A DNA stretch of 59,599 bases from Aromatoleum toluvorans (GTDB lineage: Bacteria > Pseudomonadota > Gammaproteobacteria > Burkholderiales > Rhodocyclaceae), in contig NZ_WTVN01000031.1 of NCBI RefSeq assembly GCF_012910905.1, positions 1 to 59,599 on the forward strand. The letters are read 5' to 3'. The notes beneath the pieces were generated by a model. The model saw nothing but the letters and a program-made list of their open reading frames with translations, did no database searches and was not told the origin of the DNA. This document shows positions 1 to 9,676 of the stretch, one piece after another (the first letter of the stretch is position 1; each line of letters starts with the position of its first letter). The translations under genes and the position numbers were made by a program.

Positions 1-39
1 CTTCGCAGCGTACTCAAGGTCGGAAAAGCTCGATTGCAT
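1..39 (-). CDS. IS5-family transposase, N-terminal fragment (runs off left edge)
   Basis: Reading leftward from an ATG at 39, the 13 visible codons translate as MQSSFSDLEYAAK and stay open to the edge. From memory of the family, this closely resembles the N-terminus of many IS5-type transposases (MQxSFSELEYAxK, usually followed by a K/R-rich TRRDRFL stretch). The rest of the element lies outside the window. The terminal inverted repeat should fall between the ATG and the LysR gene at 248, but it cannot be located without the other end. Thirteen residues are weak evidence in quantity but quite characteristic. The alternative is a chance open frame. Confidence 0.55.
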   Translation of the reverse strand, partial: MQSSFSDLEYAAK

Positions 40-247
40 GCTCAGTCTCGGAGGCCATGGGCTGACAGAATTATCTCAAACGCATCGATCGCACGGGGCG
101 ACGGTGTCCGAATAAATCAGCGTCTCCCTAGGTCCGCAACAATTCGCTGATAAGCACGTGCAAATGGGATACGTTGTTTCCCGGGGGAGACAATGCACGG
201 CAGAGTTAGGGCATATAATCGGGCGCAAGGCACATCTCCCGGCCGCC

Positions 248-1180
248 ATGTTCGACTTGAATGATTTCTACTATTTCCACGCGGTCGTGACCTACCACGG
301 CTTTTCGGCCGCGGCGCGACAGATCGGGGTACCGAAGGCGACCCTGAGCAAACGCGTGGCAAAGCTCGAAGAAAGGCTGCAAGTGCGCCTGCTCGATCGC
401 TCGACGCGCCAGTCGCGGATGACGGATGTCGGGCGCGCGTTCTACGAGCATTGCCAGACCATGCTGGCGGGCGCGGAGGCAGCCGAATCAGTGGCGGCGC
501 AGTCGCATGCCGAGCCGCAGGGAATCGTTCGGGTGAGCTGCCCTCAGGGACTGATCCAGAATCTCGTCGACGATCTGTTGCCCGGTTTCATGAAGCAATA
601 TCCGAAGGTCCGCGTGCAATTGAAGGTCATCAATCGCCGCGCCGATCTCATCGAGGATCGGGTCGATATTGCAATCCGCGCGCGATCGCGGCTGGATAAC
701 GACCACAATCTGATCGTGCGGCCGCTGGGGCACAGCCGACTCGTGCTCGTGATGAGCCGGCAATTCTTCGCGACCTTCGGACAGCGGCCGACCGTCGATT
801 GCCTTGCGAGCCTTCCCATCCTGTCGATGGTGGAGGATGCCGATGAAGATGTGTGGGAACTGGTCGGCCCAGAGGGCCAGACGCGCAGCTTTCAGCTCAA
901 GCCGAGATTGTTCTGCAGTGATTTCGAATTGCTGCGCAAGGCCACCATCGAGGGGCTCGGCGTTTCACTGTTGCCCGAACACATCTGCATGCCTTTGCTG
1001 CTGACGGGGGAGTTGGTGAATGTGCTGCCCGACTGGCACACGCGGCCCACCATCGTCCATGCAGTGTTCATGAGCCGGAAGGGCTTGCTGCCTTCGGTGC
1101 GGATCCTGATCGATTATCTCGCCCGGGAAGTACCGCGAATACTCAGTCAGACGAGTTGTCCGACCGCCGTCACTGCATAA
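248..1180 (+). CDS. LysR-family transcriptional regulator
   Basis: A 310-residue LysR-type regulator. The winged helix-turn-helix occupies residues 1-60 (DLNDFYYFHAVVTYHGFSA, then KATLSKRVAKLEERL), followed by a linker helix and the periplasmic-binding-protein-like effector domain (about 90-295, starting VRVSCPQGLIQ). I chose ATG 248 because the family starts just before this DLNDF motif. The in-frame ATG at 158 would add 30 residues with no domain match. It converges on the pirin gene at 1345-2091, and LysR next to pirin is a recurring arrangement in proteobacteria, so pirin is a possible target. The effector is unknown. An IS5-type element lies just upstream, so its promoter region may be partly IS-derived. 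Confidence 0.9.
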   Translation: MFDLNDFYYFHAVVTYHGFSAAARQIGVPKATLSKRVAKLEERLQVRLLDRSTRQSRMTDVGRAFYEHCQTMLAGAEAAESVAAQSHAEPQGIVRVSCPQGLIQNLVDDLLPGFMKQYPKVRVQLKVINRRADLIEDRVDIAIRARSRLDNDHNLIVRPLGHSRLVLVMSRQFFATFGQRPTVDCLASLPILSMVEDADEDVWELVGPEGQTRSFQLKPRLFCSDFELLRKATIEGLGVSLLPEHICMPLLLTGELVNVLPDWHTRPTIVHAVFMSRKGLLPSVRILIDYLAREVPRILSQTSCPTAVTA

Positions 1181-1344
1181 GAGGACTTTTCCGGTTCCAT
1201 TTTGCAGCAGGCACCGGAAATCAGCGAATCGGCAATCGAAGGAACGGTCGGTTCCTCCGACAGGATCGAGGCGACGGGTATCTTTCGGTCGCAGCGTCGG
1301 ACGATGGCAGGCCGTGCCCGCCGCTGCACGGAACGTTTCGTGCG

Positions 1345-2091
1345 TCAGCGATCCGGGGATTCCGCCATCTCGATGATGATGAAGTGCGCGTGCTCGCCGG
1401 CCAGCGAGAATTCGAGTTCGGCGGGGCCGACGACTTCCAGCGCATCGCGTTCCGCGAGCTCGGTCACGCCCTTGACCGCGACATGCCCCTCGATGTTGTT
1501 CACATATGCCTGGCGTCCGGCCTGCACCGTGAAGCTCACGCGCGCCTCGGGGTCCTGCAGCTCGCTCACGTAGAGATTCACGTCCTGGTTGAGGTACAGC
1601 GGGACTTCGTCGCGGTTTTCCGTGTTGCCGACGATGTGCAGCAGGCGGTTCAGGCGGTCCTGCGGCTCGAACCGGCGCTGGGCATAACGCACCGGCAGAT
1701 TCGCCGCCGGCGGCAGGATCCAGATCTGCAGGAAGCGGCACCACTCGTCGTGGCGATTGAGTTCCGAATGCCAGACGCCGGTGCCGGCGGTGACGATCTG
1801 CACGTCGCCGCGACCGATCGTCGCCTCGACGTTGGTTGCGCTGTCCCAGTGCGTCAGCTTGCCGCCGACGACGTAGCTGACGATCTCCATGTCGCGGTGC
1901 GGATGGCGGTCGAAGCCGCCGTGGGGCTTGACGTCGTCATCATTGATGACCCGCAGCGCCCCGAACTGGATGTTGTCGGGGTTGTAATAATCGGCAAACG
2001 AAAAGTGGAAGTAGGTGTCGGCCGGATGCCGGTCGCTGGCAGGCAGGTAATGCAGGGTGGAAGCGTCGATCTTGCGGAACTGCGGGGACAT
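1345..2091 (-). CDS. Pirin family protein (YhhW-like bicupin)
   Basis: A 248-residue cytoplasmic pirin with two cupin domains. The N-terminal cupin carries the likely metal ligands His63 and His65 (DRHPHRDMEI) and His108/Glu110 (GVWHSE). The second cupin starts near residue 140 (NQDVNLYVSEL) and lacks a ligand set. YhhW-type members show quercetinase activity in vitro, while the physiological substrate is generally unknown. The length matches the roughly 230-residue family norm. The start codon follows a purine-rich stretch (CTCCCGGAG on the coding strand). It is transcribed alone and converges with the LysR gene. A redox-sensing or flavonoid-dioxygenase role is inference. Confidence 0.9.
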   Translation of the reverse strand: MSPQFRKIDASTLHYLPASDRHPADTYFHFSFADYYNPDNIQFGALRVINDDDVKPHGGFDRHPHRDMEIVSYVVGGKLTHWDSATNVEATIGRGDVQIVTAGTGVWHSELNRHDEWCRFLQIWILPPAANLPVRYAQRRFEPQDRLNRLLHIVGNTENRDEVPLYLNQDVNLYVSELQDPEARVSFTVQAGRQAYVNNIEGHVAVKGVTELAERDALEVVGPAELEFSLAGEHAHFIIIEMAESPDR

Positions 2092-2280
2092 CGTGTGGGC
2101 TCCGGGAGGTGTCTGGACGGAGCCACTTTAATCATGGCGAGGTGCACGATAAATCGACGCCGGCGCAAAAGATCTTTGGGCATATTGCAACAATACAATC
2201 GCCATGCCGTGCGGCAGCGGGGTCGTCCGGTCCGGGCTGCCCGGGTTTATTCAGCGAATGGCCGTCGCGGCATGCGCCAC

Positions 2281-2311
2281 GCGGCCGCAATCTCCTTTCG
2301 ATTGCGGCCGC
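2281..2311. repeat. Perfect 12-bp inverted repeat hairpin
   Basis: Arms at 2281-2292 and 2300-2311 (GCGGCCGCAATC and its exact reverse complement) flank a 7-nt loop, TCCTTTC. It lies 40 bp past the stop of the MHS transporter gene, between that gene and the pirin promoter region. No T-run follows on either strand, so it is not a textbook intrinsic terminator. An mRNA-end-stabilising stem or a protein-binding palindrome is possible. The rest of 2092-2351 shows no gene. Confidence 0.7.
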
Positions 2312-2351
2312 ATGGGGATATGCGTCGGGGCGGATACGGCGTGCGCCGTTT

Positions 2352-3719
2352 TCAGGTGTGACTGGCGGCGGCGCGCGGGTGGATGGCGGCTTTCTCGCCG
2401 CGCGGCCCGGCCTGCGGCACGGCGGCTTCCTCGTCGACCGCCGCGAGGTGCGCGACGTGGGTGCGGTCGGTGAGGAAGAGGGCGGAGACGAAGCCCAGTG
2501 CGGCCGCGAACATCACGTAGAACACCGGCGCGATGACGACGCCGGTGTTCTGGATCAGCCAGGTGACGATGAACTGGGCGAAGCCGCCGAACACCATCAC
2601 TGCGACGTTGTAGGCGAGGGCGAGGCCGGTGGAGCGCACGCCGGCGGGGAACTGCTCGGCCATCACCGCCGAGATCGGCCCGAAGAAGGTCGCGAGCAGG
2701 ATGCACAGCACCGCCTGCATCGTGACGAGGCGTTCGAACGAAGGCGCGGCATGCACCCACGAGAGCAGCGGGTAGGACGCGACGAGCAGGCCGGCCAGCG
2801 CGAGGATCACGAGGATCTTGCGCCCGATGCGGTCCGACAGCGCGCCGAACACCGGCATCAGCAGCGTCATCAGCGCCACCGCAATGACCTGGGCGGTGAA
2901 GGCGTCCGACAGCGCCATGCCGAGCTGCTTGGTGGCGAAGGTCGGCATGTAGACCAGGATCACGTAGAAGCCGACGGTGCCGCCGACGGTGACCCCCATG
3001 ACCGCGAACACTTCGCGCAGGTGGTTCTTCAGCATGCGGGCGAGGGACTGCTTCTCCGCGGGCGCCTCGTGCGCTTCGAGGAAGGCTTCGGTCTCCTCGA
3101 GGTGGCGGCGGATCCACAGGCCGACCGGGCCGATCAGCAGGCCGATCATGAACGGGACGCGCCAGCCCCAGGCGTCCAGCGCTTCGGGCGAGAGGTTGCG
3201 CGTGACCAGCGCGGTGACGCCGGCGCCGGCGAACACCGCCAGGCCCTGGCCGAACATCTGCCACGAGCCATACAGGCCTCGCTTGTTGGGCGGGGCGCTC
3301 TCGATCAGGAAGGCGGTCGCGCTGGCGAACTCGCCGCCAGTCGCGAAGCCCTGCAGCAGGCGTGCGAGCACGATCAGGAGCGGGGCGGCGAGGCCGATCG
3401 CGGCGTAGGGTGGGGCGAAGGCGATCAGCGCGATCGACACCGTCATCATCGCGATGATGAGCTGCAGCGCGGCCTTGCGTCCCTTGCGGTCGGCGTAGAT
3501 GCCGAGCAGGATGCCGCCCACCGGGCGCATGAAGAATCCCACGCCGAAGGTCGCCGTGGCCATCAGCAGCGAGCTGTATTCACTGTCGGCGGGGAAGAAG
3601 AGGCGCGAGATCACCACGGCGAGGAAGCCGAAGACGATGAAGTCGTACCATTCGAGTGCGTTGCCGATGACGGCCGCGATGATCTGCTTCGCGCGCGGGG
3701 CGGTGTCGTGACTGCTCAT
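2352..3719 (-). CDS. MFS transporter, metabolite:H+ symporter (MHS) family
   Basis: A 455-residue inner-membrane protein with about 12 hydrophobic segments. The start NALEWYDFIVFGFLAVVI, the loop 2-3 motif GIYADRKGRKAAL and the ARLLQGFATGGEFASA helix are typical of the metabolite:H+ symporter group (ProP, ShiA, KgtP and aromatic-acid carriers). It should drive proton-coupled uptake of an organic acid or zwitterion; substrate cannot be assigned from sequence. It lies 61 bp downstream of the M20 amidohydrolase gene on the same strand and probably shares its transcript, so the transported compound may be the amide that enzyme hydrolyses. The C-terminal tail (about 25 residues, RGEKAAIHPRAAA) is Ala-rich and cytoplasmic. 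Confidence 0.92.
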   Translation of the reverse strand: MSSHDTAPRAKQIIAAVIGNALEWYDFIVFGFLAVVISRLFFPADSEYSSLLMATATFGVGFFMRPVGGILLGIYADRKGRKAALQLIIAMMTVSIALIAFAPPYAAIGLAAPLLIVLARLLQGFATGGEFASATAFLIESAPPNKRGLYGSWQMFGQGLAVFAGAGVTALVTRNLSPEALDAWGWRVPFMIGLLIGPVGLWIRRHLEETEAFLEAHEAPAEKQSLARMLKNHLREVFAVMGVTVGGTVGFYVILVYMPTFATKQLGMALSDAFTAQVIAVALMTLLMPVFGALSDRIGRKILVILALAGLLVASYPLLSWVHAAPSFERLVTMQAVLCILLATFFGPISAVMAEQFPAGVRSTGLALAYNVAVMVFGGFAQFIVTWLIQNTGVVIAPVFYVMFAAALGFVSALFLTDRTHVAHLAAVDEEAAVPQAGPRGEKAAIHPRAAASHT

Positions 3720-3780
3720 TCCGTGTATCTCCTCTCGTCCATATGTATGAGCTGTTGTTTTGTGTGCGGCGGCCTTGCGC

Positions 3781-5001
3781 TCAGCCGCCGAAGAAGCGCC
3801 GCGCCAGCGCCACCCAGAAGGCGGCCCCCGGTGCGAGGCAGGCGTCGTTGAAGTCGTAGTGCGGGTTGTGCACGCTGCACGGGCCGAGGTGCTCGCCGCC
3901 GCCGAAGCCGTTGTCGCCGTTGCCGATCAGCAGGTAGCAGCCGGGCACCTGCTGCAGCATGAAGGCGAAATCCTCGCTGCCGGAGATCGGCGCGGCGTCG
4001 TCCTGGACCTTGTCTTCCCCGATCAGCGCGCGGGCGACTTCCGCGCCGAGGCGCACATGCTCGGCGCTGTTGATCAGCACGGGATAGCCGCGCTCGTAGC
4101 GGATGTCGCACTCGACGCCCCAGGCTGCAGCCTGTCCGCGCACGAGCTCGCAGATGCGCGTTTCCAGCCGGTCGCGTACGGCCGGGTCGAGTGCGCGCAC
4201 GCTCAGTTCCAGTTCCGCGCTGCCGGGGATCACGTTGTAGGCCTTGCCGGCCGTCATGCGGCCGACGCTGATCACCGCCATGTCCACCGGATCGACGTTG
4301 CGCCCGACGATGGACTGCAGCGCGAGGATCGTCGCGGCGGCGGGGAGCGTGGGGTCGACCGCCATGTGGGGCAGGGCGCCGTGCCCGCCCTTGCCGTCGA
4401 AACGCACCAGCACCTTGTCGGACGAGGCCATGAAGGGGCCGGGGCGGAAGCGGAAGTGGCCGGTCGGCACGCCGGGATAGTTGTGCAGCCCGAAGATCGC
4501 ATCGCAGGGAAAGCGCTCGAACAGGCCTTCCTCGATCATGCGCTTCGCGCCGCCGCCGCCGCCCAGTTCCTCGGCGGGCTGGAAGATCAGGTTCAGCGTG
4601 CCGCTGCCGGGCAGCTGTCCTTCGCGGTGCAGGCGGCCGAAGAGCTCCGCGGCGCCGAGCAGGATCGCGGTATGGCCGTCGTGGCCGCACGCGTGCATCC
4701 GGCCCGTGTTGCGGCTCGCCCAGGGCAGGCCGGTCTCTTCCTGGATCGGCAGCGCGTCCATGTCGGCGCGGATGCCCAGGCGCGGCCCGCTCTTGTCCAC
4801 ACCATTGCCCCAGCGCAGCACGCCGACGACGCCGGTCGCGGCGATGCCGGTATGGACCTCGAAGCCCCAGGCCGCGAGCGAGTCGGCCACTAGCTTGCTC
4901 GTCGCGACCTCGTCGAAGCCGAGTTCGGGGTTCTGGTGGATCGTGCGCCGCCAGGTCTTCATGGCGGCTTCGTCGGGGAGGTGGCGATCAATGGTATTCA
5001 T
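3781..5001 (-). CDS. M20 family amidohydrolase (hippurate hydrolase / AbgA-like)
   Basis: A 406-residue M20D metallopeptidase. Visible motifs are GIRADMDALPIQEETG (metal-site Asp), MHACGHDGHTAILLG (bridging His/Asp), the catalytic FQPAEELGGGG and SGSEDFAFM near the end (last metal ligand). Members hydrolyse N-acyl or N-benzoyl amino acids, p-aminobenzoyl-glutamate or auxin conjugates with two divalent metals in the cytoplasm. ATG 5001 is preferred to an upstream start at 5064, which would overlap the divergent promoter. It is followed by the MHS transporter and lies head-to-head with a LysR gene: the pattern of an inducible catabolic uptake and hydrolysis unit. The exact substrate is not determinable here. 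Confidence 0.9.
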   Translation of the reverse strand: MNTIDRHLPDEAAMKTWRRTIHQNPELGFDEVATSKLVADSLAAWGFEVHTGIAATGVVGVLRWGNGVDKSGPRLGIRADMDALPIQEETGLPWASRNTGRMHACGHDGHTAILLGAAELFGRLHREGQLPGSGTLNLIFQPAEELGGGGGAKRMIEEGLFERFPCDAIFGLHNYPGVPTGHFRFRPGPFMASSDKVLVRFDGKGGHGALPHMAVDPTLPAAATILALQSIVGRNVDPVDMAVISVGRMTAGKAYNVIPGSAELELSVRALDPAVRDRLETRICELVRGQAAAWGVECDIRYERGYPVLINSAEHVRLGAEVARALIGEDKVQDDAAPISGSEDFAFMLQQVPGCYLLIGNGDNGFGGGEHLGPCSVHNPHYDFNDACLAPGAAFWVALARRFFGG

Positions 5002-5082
5002 GAATGGATAATAGAATTTGCCAACTATCGCGGAAGACGGTACTTTTTCCTGGGTGACAACCAATGGAGATCACTGCTTGCG
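5002..5082. promoter_or_regulatory. Divergent LysR/amidohydrolase promoter region
   Basis: This 81-bp spacer separates the amidohydrolase gene (leftward) from its LysR gene (rightward). The part nearest the amidohydrolase is AT-rich. On the minus strand a TATTAT hexamer lies 8 bp upstream of the amidohydrolase ATG and could be a -10. LysR regulators usually bind such a shared region. No convincing T-N11-A operator could be singled out. Confidence 0.4.
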
Positions 5083-5976
5083 ATGAAGGACCATCAGCTC
5101 AAGGCGCTCGTGCAGGTCGCCGACGCCGGCTCGATCCGGGCGGCGGCGCGGGCGATGCATCTCAGCCAGAGTGCGCTGACCAAGGCGCTGCGCGAACTCG
5201 AGGAGGACGTGGGGGCGGAGCTGCTGACGCGCAGCTACAAGGGCGTGGTGTTCACGCCCGCCGGCCAGGCCTTGCTGGTGCGTGCGCGGCTCGCGCTGGC
5301 GACGCTGGAGAAGGCGCGCGAGGAGGTGCGGCTGCTGCGCGGCGGGGCGGGCGCGCGCATCGCCGTCGCGCTGACGCCGCTCGTCGCGGCGACGGTGCTG
5401 GCGCGCGTGCTGGCCGAATTCCGCCGCACCCAGCCGCATGCGGCGCTGAGCCTGGAGGAGGGGCTGCTGACCAACGTGGTGCCGGGCATCATCGAAGGGC
5501 GCCTCGATTTCGCGGTGGCGCTCGCCAATGCGCAGGACCTTCCGTATGACGTGGCTTTCGAGCGGCTGGCGGACATCCCGGCGGTGCCCGCGGGGCGTAT
5601 CGGCCATCCGCTCGCCGGCGCGCGGACCTGGGCGGAACTGCGCGGCGCGAGCTGGGTGCTCAACCTGACCGGGGCGAGCCAGGGCAGCCACCTGGTGAAC
5701 TGGCTGGAGGCCAACGGCATCGACGTGCCGGCGAGCACCGTGCGCTGCGCGTCGCCGACGCTGATGCTGGAGCTGATGCGGCGCACCGACCACATCGGCT
5801 TCGGCCCGACCGTGCTGGTGCGCGATCCGGTCTTCGGTGCCGGGCTGCAGGAGTTCGCCGTCGAGCCGCTGCCGCCGCCGATGTCGCTCGGCATCCTGAC
5901 GCTGCGCGGCATGCCGCTGAGCGTCGCGGCCCGGCCGCTGGCGGCCTTGTTCGCACGTCAATTGCGCGACGCCTGA
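5083..5976 (+). CDS. LysR-family regulator (AbgR-like), divergent from the amidohydrolase
   Basis: A 297-residue LysR protein: helix-turn-helix at residues 1-60 (QLKALVQVADAGSIRAAAR, QSALTKALRELEEDVG), then the effector domain from about residue 90 (ARIAVALTPLVAATVLAR). ATG 5083 begins exactly at the conserved N-terminus, and upstream in-frame starts would run into the divergent gene. From memory, the N-terminal pattern resembles E. coli AbgR, which controls the abg genes including the M20 amidohydrolase AbgA. That agrees with the position opposite an M20 enzyme. Autorepression plus co-inducer-dependent activation of the amidohydrolase/transporter pair is the expected mode, inferred from context. 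Confidence 0.9.
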   Translation: MKDHQLKALVQVADAGSIRAAARAMHLSQSALTKALRELEEDVGAELLTRSYKGVVFTPAGQALLVRARLALATLEKAREEVRLLRGGAGARIAVALTPLVAATVLARVLAEFRRTQPHAALSLEEGLLTNVVPGIIEGRLDFAVALANAQDLPYDVAFERLADIPAVPAGRIGHPLAGARTWAELRGASWVLNLTGASQGSHLVNWLEANGIDVPASTVRCASPTLMLELMRRTDHIGFGPTVLVRDPVFGAGLQEFAVEPLPPPMSLGILTLRGMPLSVAARPLAALFARQLRDA

Positions 5977-5982
5977 CGCACC

Positions 5983-6005
5983 GCCGGCGGGCAGCCCGCG
6001 CCGGC
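5983..6005. terminator. GC-rich hairpin between convergent genes
   Basis: A 7-bp stem (GCCGGCG at 5983-5989 with CGCCGGC at 5999-6005) and a 9-nt loop sit in the 40-bp gap between the LysR stop and the CusF-like gene stop. There is no T-run, so a terminator role is tentative. Confidence 0.3.
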
Positions 6006-6016
6006 GGCGCGCGCGC

Positions 6017-6379
6017 TTATTTCGCGCTGGTGAGCGTGTAGCCCTTGCCCTCCTTGACGAATTCGAACTCGATCTTCTTGCCCACGGCCAGTTTGTCGAG
6101 GAGCGCCTTGTCCTTGACGGCGAAGCCCATCACCATCGCCGGCCATTCGAGGCTCTTCACCGGCTCGTGGGCGACGCTCACCGTGCCGGCCGCGGCATCG
6201 ATCGCCTTCACGATCCCGACGGCCTTGTGCGCGGCGCCGGGCGCGGCCTTCATGTCGCCCATCTTCTTGCCCATGTCCATCCCTTTCATGTCCATCCCGT
6301 CCATCTTGTCGGCGGCGAGCGCCGTGCCGGCGCCGAGGGTCAGGGCAGCCACGAGGGCCAGGGTAGCGGTCTGCTTCAT
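6017..6379 (-). CDS. cusF: CusF-like periplasmic copper/silver-binding protein
   Basis: A 120-residue exported protein: signal peptide (about residues 1-23, ending GTALAA), a Met-rich linker (MDGMDMKGMDMGKKMGDM) and a CusF OB-fold domain. The domain keeps the copper-site residues known from CusF: His in SVAHEPV, then Trp and two Met in EWPAMVMGF. In CusF the metal is held by His, two Met and a Trp pi-interaction. It probably passes Cu(I)/Ag(I) to the CusCBA pump encoded just upstream (108 bp from cusA). ATG 6379 follows GGAAA and is preferred to an in-frame GTG 5 codons upstream. The Met-rich linker may be a second metal-binding site. CusB of this operon also carries a CusF domain, so the function is duplicated. 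Confidence 0.85.
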   Translation of the reverse strand: MKQTATLALVAALTLGAGTALAADKMDGMDMKGMDMGKKMGDMKAAPGAAHKAVGIVKAIDAAAGTVSVAHEPVKSLEWPAMVMGFAVKDKALLDKLAVGKKIEFEFVKEGKGYTLTSAK

Positions 6380-6487
6380 GATGTTTCCTTTCACTGCGGG
6401 TTGAAAAAACCTTGTCGTGGGGCAAGGCGGACCCGTGCTGCGGTCCGCCTCCGCCCCGGAACTTCGGGTCCAGGTGGCGCGCGGCGC

Positions 6488-9400
6488 TCACCGCGGCGCC
6501 TCCGCATCGTCGGCGACGCGGGCGGGCGGCGCTTCGCCGGTGGCGTCGCGCGGGAGCCGCCGCCCGCGCATCAGGCGGTAGACGGCGGGGATCACGAACA
6601 TCGAGAGGAGGGGCGCCGTGATCATCCCGCCCACCATGGGGGCGGCGATGCGCTGCATGATCTCCGAGCCGGTGCCGCCGCCCAGCATGATGGGCACGAG
6701 GCCGGCGAGGATCACCGCCACCGTCATCGCCTTGGGCCGCACGCGCAGCACCGCCCCCTCGCGGATGGCGTCGTCCAGCAGCGCCGTCGTCTGCGGCCGG
6801 GGCAGGTTCTCGCGCTCTTCCCAGGCGCTCTTGAGGTAGATCAGCATCACGACCCCGAATTCGGCGGCGACGCCGGCGAGCGCGATGAAGCCCACCGCCG
6901 AGGCGATCGACAGGTTGTAGCCGAGGGCGTACATCAGCCAGAAGCCGCCCACCAGCGCGAACGGGAGCGTGGCCATGATGAGCAGGGCCTCGTCGAAGCG
7001 GGCGAAGATGAGGTACAGGAGGACGAAGATGATGAGCAGGGTGAAGGGCACCACCACGCGCATCCTGGCCTGGGCACGCTCGAGGAACTCGAACTGGCCG
7101 GACCACGACAGCGAGTAGCCGGGCGGCAGCTTCACCTCTCGCGCGACGGCACGCTGCATGTCCTGCACTGCCGACTCGAGGTCGCGGCCGCGGATGTCCA
7201 CATACACCCAGCCCGAGAGGCGGGCGTTCTCGCTCTTCAGCATCGGCGGGCCGTCGTCGATGCGGATCGCGGCCACGGTGCCGAGGGTGATCCGGGCGCC
7301 GCGCTCGGTGAGGACCGGCAGGTTCCGCAGCCTTTCCAGGGAATCGCGCACTTCCCGCGGGTAGCGCACATTGATGGGAAAGCGCTGCAGGCCTTCGATG
7401 GTCTCGCCGATGTTGTCCCCGCCCACCGCCGAGGCGACGATGCTCTGCACGTCGGCGATGTTGAGGCCGTAGCGGGCGGCGGCGTCGCGGTCGATCTTCA
7501 CGTCGATGTAGCGCCCGCCGGTAAGCCGCTCGGCCAGCGCGGAACTCACGCCGGGCACGGTCTTCACCACGCGCTCGATGTCGCCGGCGACGCGGTCGAT
7601 TTCGCGCAGGTCGGTGCCCGCCACCTTGATCCCCACCGGGCTCTTGATGCCGGTCGCGAGCATGTCGATGCGGTTGCGGATGGGGGGAACCCAGATGTTG
7701 GCGAGACCCGGGAGCTTCACCGTGCGGTCGAGTTCCTCCACCAGCTTCTCGGGCGTCATGCCGGGGCGCCACTCGCTGCGGGGCTTGAACTGGATGGTGG
7801 TTTCGACCATCTCCAGCGGTGCCGGGTCGGTGGCGGTGTCGGCCCGGCCGATCTTGCCGAACACCCGCTTGACCTCGGGCACGGTCATGATCAGCTTGTC
7901 GGTCTGCTGCAGGATTTCCTGCGCCTTGCCGACGGACAGCCCGGGGAGCGCCGAAGGCATGTAGAGCAGGTCGCCCTCGTCGAGCGGCGGCATGAACTCG
8001 CCGCCGATGCGGCTCGCCGGCCACACCGTCGCCAGGGCCGTCACGGCCGCCACAACGAGCGTCGCTTTGGGGTGGCGCAGCACGGCGTCGAGCAGCGGCC
8101 GGTAGGCGGCGATCAGCCAGCGGTTGATGGGATTGGCCTGCTCGTCCGGGATGCGGCCGCGGATCAGGTAGCCCATCAGCACCGGCACCAGGGTCACCGA
8201 GAGGCCGGCGGCGGCGGCCATCGCATAGGTCTTGGTGAAGGCGAGCGGCGAGAACAGCCGCCCCTCCTGGGCTTCCAGCGTGAACACCGGGATGAAGGAC
8301 AGGGTGATGATGAGGAGCGAGAAGAAGAGCGCCGGCCCGACCTCGGCCGCGCTTTGGGCGATCACGTCCCAGTGCAGGACCGGCGACAGGTGCTCGCCGG
8401 GGTGCGCGTGACGCCACGCCTCGAGGTGCTTGTGCGCGTTCTCGATCATCACCACCGCCGCGTCCACCATCGCGCCGATGGCGATCGCGATGCCGCCCAG
8501 CGACATGATGTTGGCGTTCACCCCCTGGTGCTGCATGACGATGAAGGCGATCAGCACCCCCAGCGGCAGGCACACGATGGCGACGAAGGCCGAACGCAGG
8601 TGGAACAGGAAGATGCCGCAGACCAGCGCGACGACGATGAATTCCTCGACTAGCTTGTGCGACAGGTTGTCCACCGCCCGTTCGATGAGGTCCGAGCGGT
8701 CGTAGGCGGGCACGATCTCGACGCCCGGCGGCAGCGACGACTTGAGGCTGGCGAGCTTCGCCTTGACCGCGGCGATGGTCTCCAGGGCGTTCTTGCCCGA
8801 GCGCATGACGATCACGCCGCCCGCCACTTCGCCCTCGCCGTCGAGCTCGGCGATGCCGCGGCGCATCTCCGGCCCCACCTGGATGCGGGCGACGTCGCCC
8901 AGGCGCACCGGCACGCCGGCCCCGGACGTGCTCAGGGGAATCTTGCGGAAATCGTCGAGGCTCTGCAGGTAGCCGCCGGCCCGCACCATGTACTCGGCCT
9001 CGCCCAGTTCCAGCACCGAGCCGCCGGTCTCCTGGTTGGCGCGCGCCACCGCCTCGATCACCTTGCCGTGGGGGATGTCGTAGGCCTGCAGCCGGTCGGG
9101 GTCGAGCACGATCTGGTACTGCCTGACCATGCCGCCGATGCTCGCCACTTCGGCGACGTTGGGCACCGCCTTCAGCTCGTACTTGAGGAACCAGTCCTGC
9201 AGCGCGCGCAGTTGCGCCAGGTCGTACTTGCCGCTCCGGTCCACCAGCGCGTATTCATAGACCCAGCCCACGCCGGTGGCGTCCGGACCGAGTGAAGGCT
9301 TGGCCCCCGCCGGCAGGCGGGACTGCACCTGGTTCAGGTATTCGAGCACGCGCGAACGCGCCCAGTAGAGATCGGTGCCGTCCTCGAACAGCACATACAC

Positions 9401-9676
9401 GAAGGAGTCCCCGAAGAAGGAATAGCCCCGCACCGTCTTCGCCCCCGGCACCGACAGCATGGTGGTGGTGAGGGGGTAGGTGACCTGGTTCTCGACGATC
9501 TGCGGCGCCTGGCCCGGCCAGGTGCTGCGGATGATCACCTGCACGTCGGAGAGGTCCGGCAGGGCGTCGAGGGGCGTGCGCGCGGCCGACCACACCCCCC
9601 ACGCGCTCACCATCACGCTGGCGAGCAGCACCAGGAAGCGGTTGGCGATGGACCAGCGGATGAGCCCGGCGATCAT
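6488..9676 (-). CDS. cusA: Copper/silver efflux RND transporter permease CusA
   Basis: A 1062-residue HME-type RND pump, full length for the family. Twelve membrane helices are expected, with two large periplasmic loops. The proton-relay helix reads [21 protein letters not shown], the signature of the monovalent-metal (Cu/Ag, CusA/SilA) subgroup rather than the DFG-type CzcA group. It assembles as a trimer with CusB and CusC to export Cu(I)/Ag(I) from periplasm and cytoplasm. Its ATG overlaps the cusB stop (ATGA at 9673-9676), implying translational coupling. The cusF-like gene follows after 108 bp. No cusRS two-component genes adjoin the operon. Confidence 0.95.
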   Translation of the reverse strand: MIAGLIRWSIANRFLVLLASVMVSAWGVWSAARTPLDALPDLSDVQVIIRSTWPGQAPQIVENQVTYPLTTTMLSVPGAKTVRGYSFFGDSFVYVLFEDGTDLYWARSRVLEYLNQVQSRLPAGAKPSLGPDATGVGWVYEYALVDRSGKYDLAQLRALQDWFLKYELKAVPNVAEVASIGGMVRQYQIVLDPDRLQAYDIPHGKVIEAVARANQETGGSVLELGEAEYMVRAGGYLQSLDDFRKIPLSTSGAGVPVRLGDVARIQVGPEMRRGIAELDGEGEVAGGVIVMRSGKNALETIAAVKAKLASLKSSLPPGVEIVPAYDRSDLIERAVDNLSHKLVEEFIVVALVCGIFLFHLRSAFVAIVCLPLGVLIAFIVMQHQGVNANIMSLGGIAIAIGAMVDAAVVMIENAHKHLEAWRHAHPGEHLSPVLHWDVIAQSAAEVGPALFFSLLIITLSFIPVFTLEAQEGRLFSPLAFTKTYAMAAAAGLSVTLVPVLMGYLIRGRIPDEQANPINRWLIAAYRPLLDAVLRHPKATLVVAAVTALATVWPASRIGGEFMPPLDEGDLLYMPSALPGLSVGKAQEILQQTDKLIMTVPEVKRVFGKIGRADTATDPAPLEMVETTIQFKPRSEWRPGMTPEKLVEELDRTVKLPGLANIWVPPIRNRIDMLATGIKSPVGIKVAGTDLREIDRVAGDIERVVKTVPGVSSALAERLTGGRYIDVKIDRDAAARYGLNIADVQSIVASAVGGDNIGETIEGLQRFPINVRYPREVRDSLERLRNLPVLTERGARITLGTVAAIRIDDGPPMLKSENARLSGWVYVDIRGRDLESAVQDMQRAVAREVKLPPGYSLSWSGQFEFLERAQARMRVVVPFTLLIIFVLLYLIFARFDEALLIMATLPFALVGGFWLMYALGYNLSIASAVGFIALAGVAAEFGVVMLIYLKSAWEERENLPRPQTTALLDDAIREGAVLRVRPKAMTVAVILAGLVPIMLGGGTGSEIMQRIAAPMVGGMITAPLLSMFVIPAVYRLMRGRRLPRDATGEAPPARVADDAEAPR

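Noticed and set aside
1241-1255. GGAAC-GGTCG-GTTCC inverted repeat between LysR and pirin
   Set aside because: Only a 5-bp stem with no T-run; too weak to call a terminator.
2109-3851. 580-codon open frame antisense to the MHS transporter
   Set aside because: Composition artefact (HHRRDDEE-rich) over an excellent transporter gene on the other strand.
6167-8653. 828-codon open frame antisense to cusA
   Set aside because: Translation is His/Asp/Arg-rich (HHAGHG-like), with no domain; a mirror of the GC-biased cusA frame.
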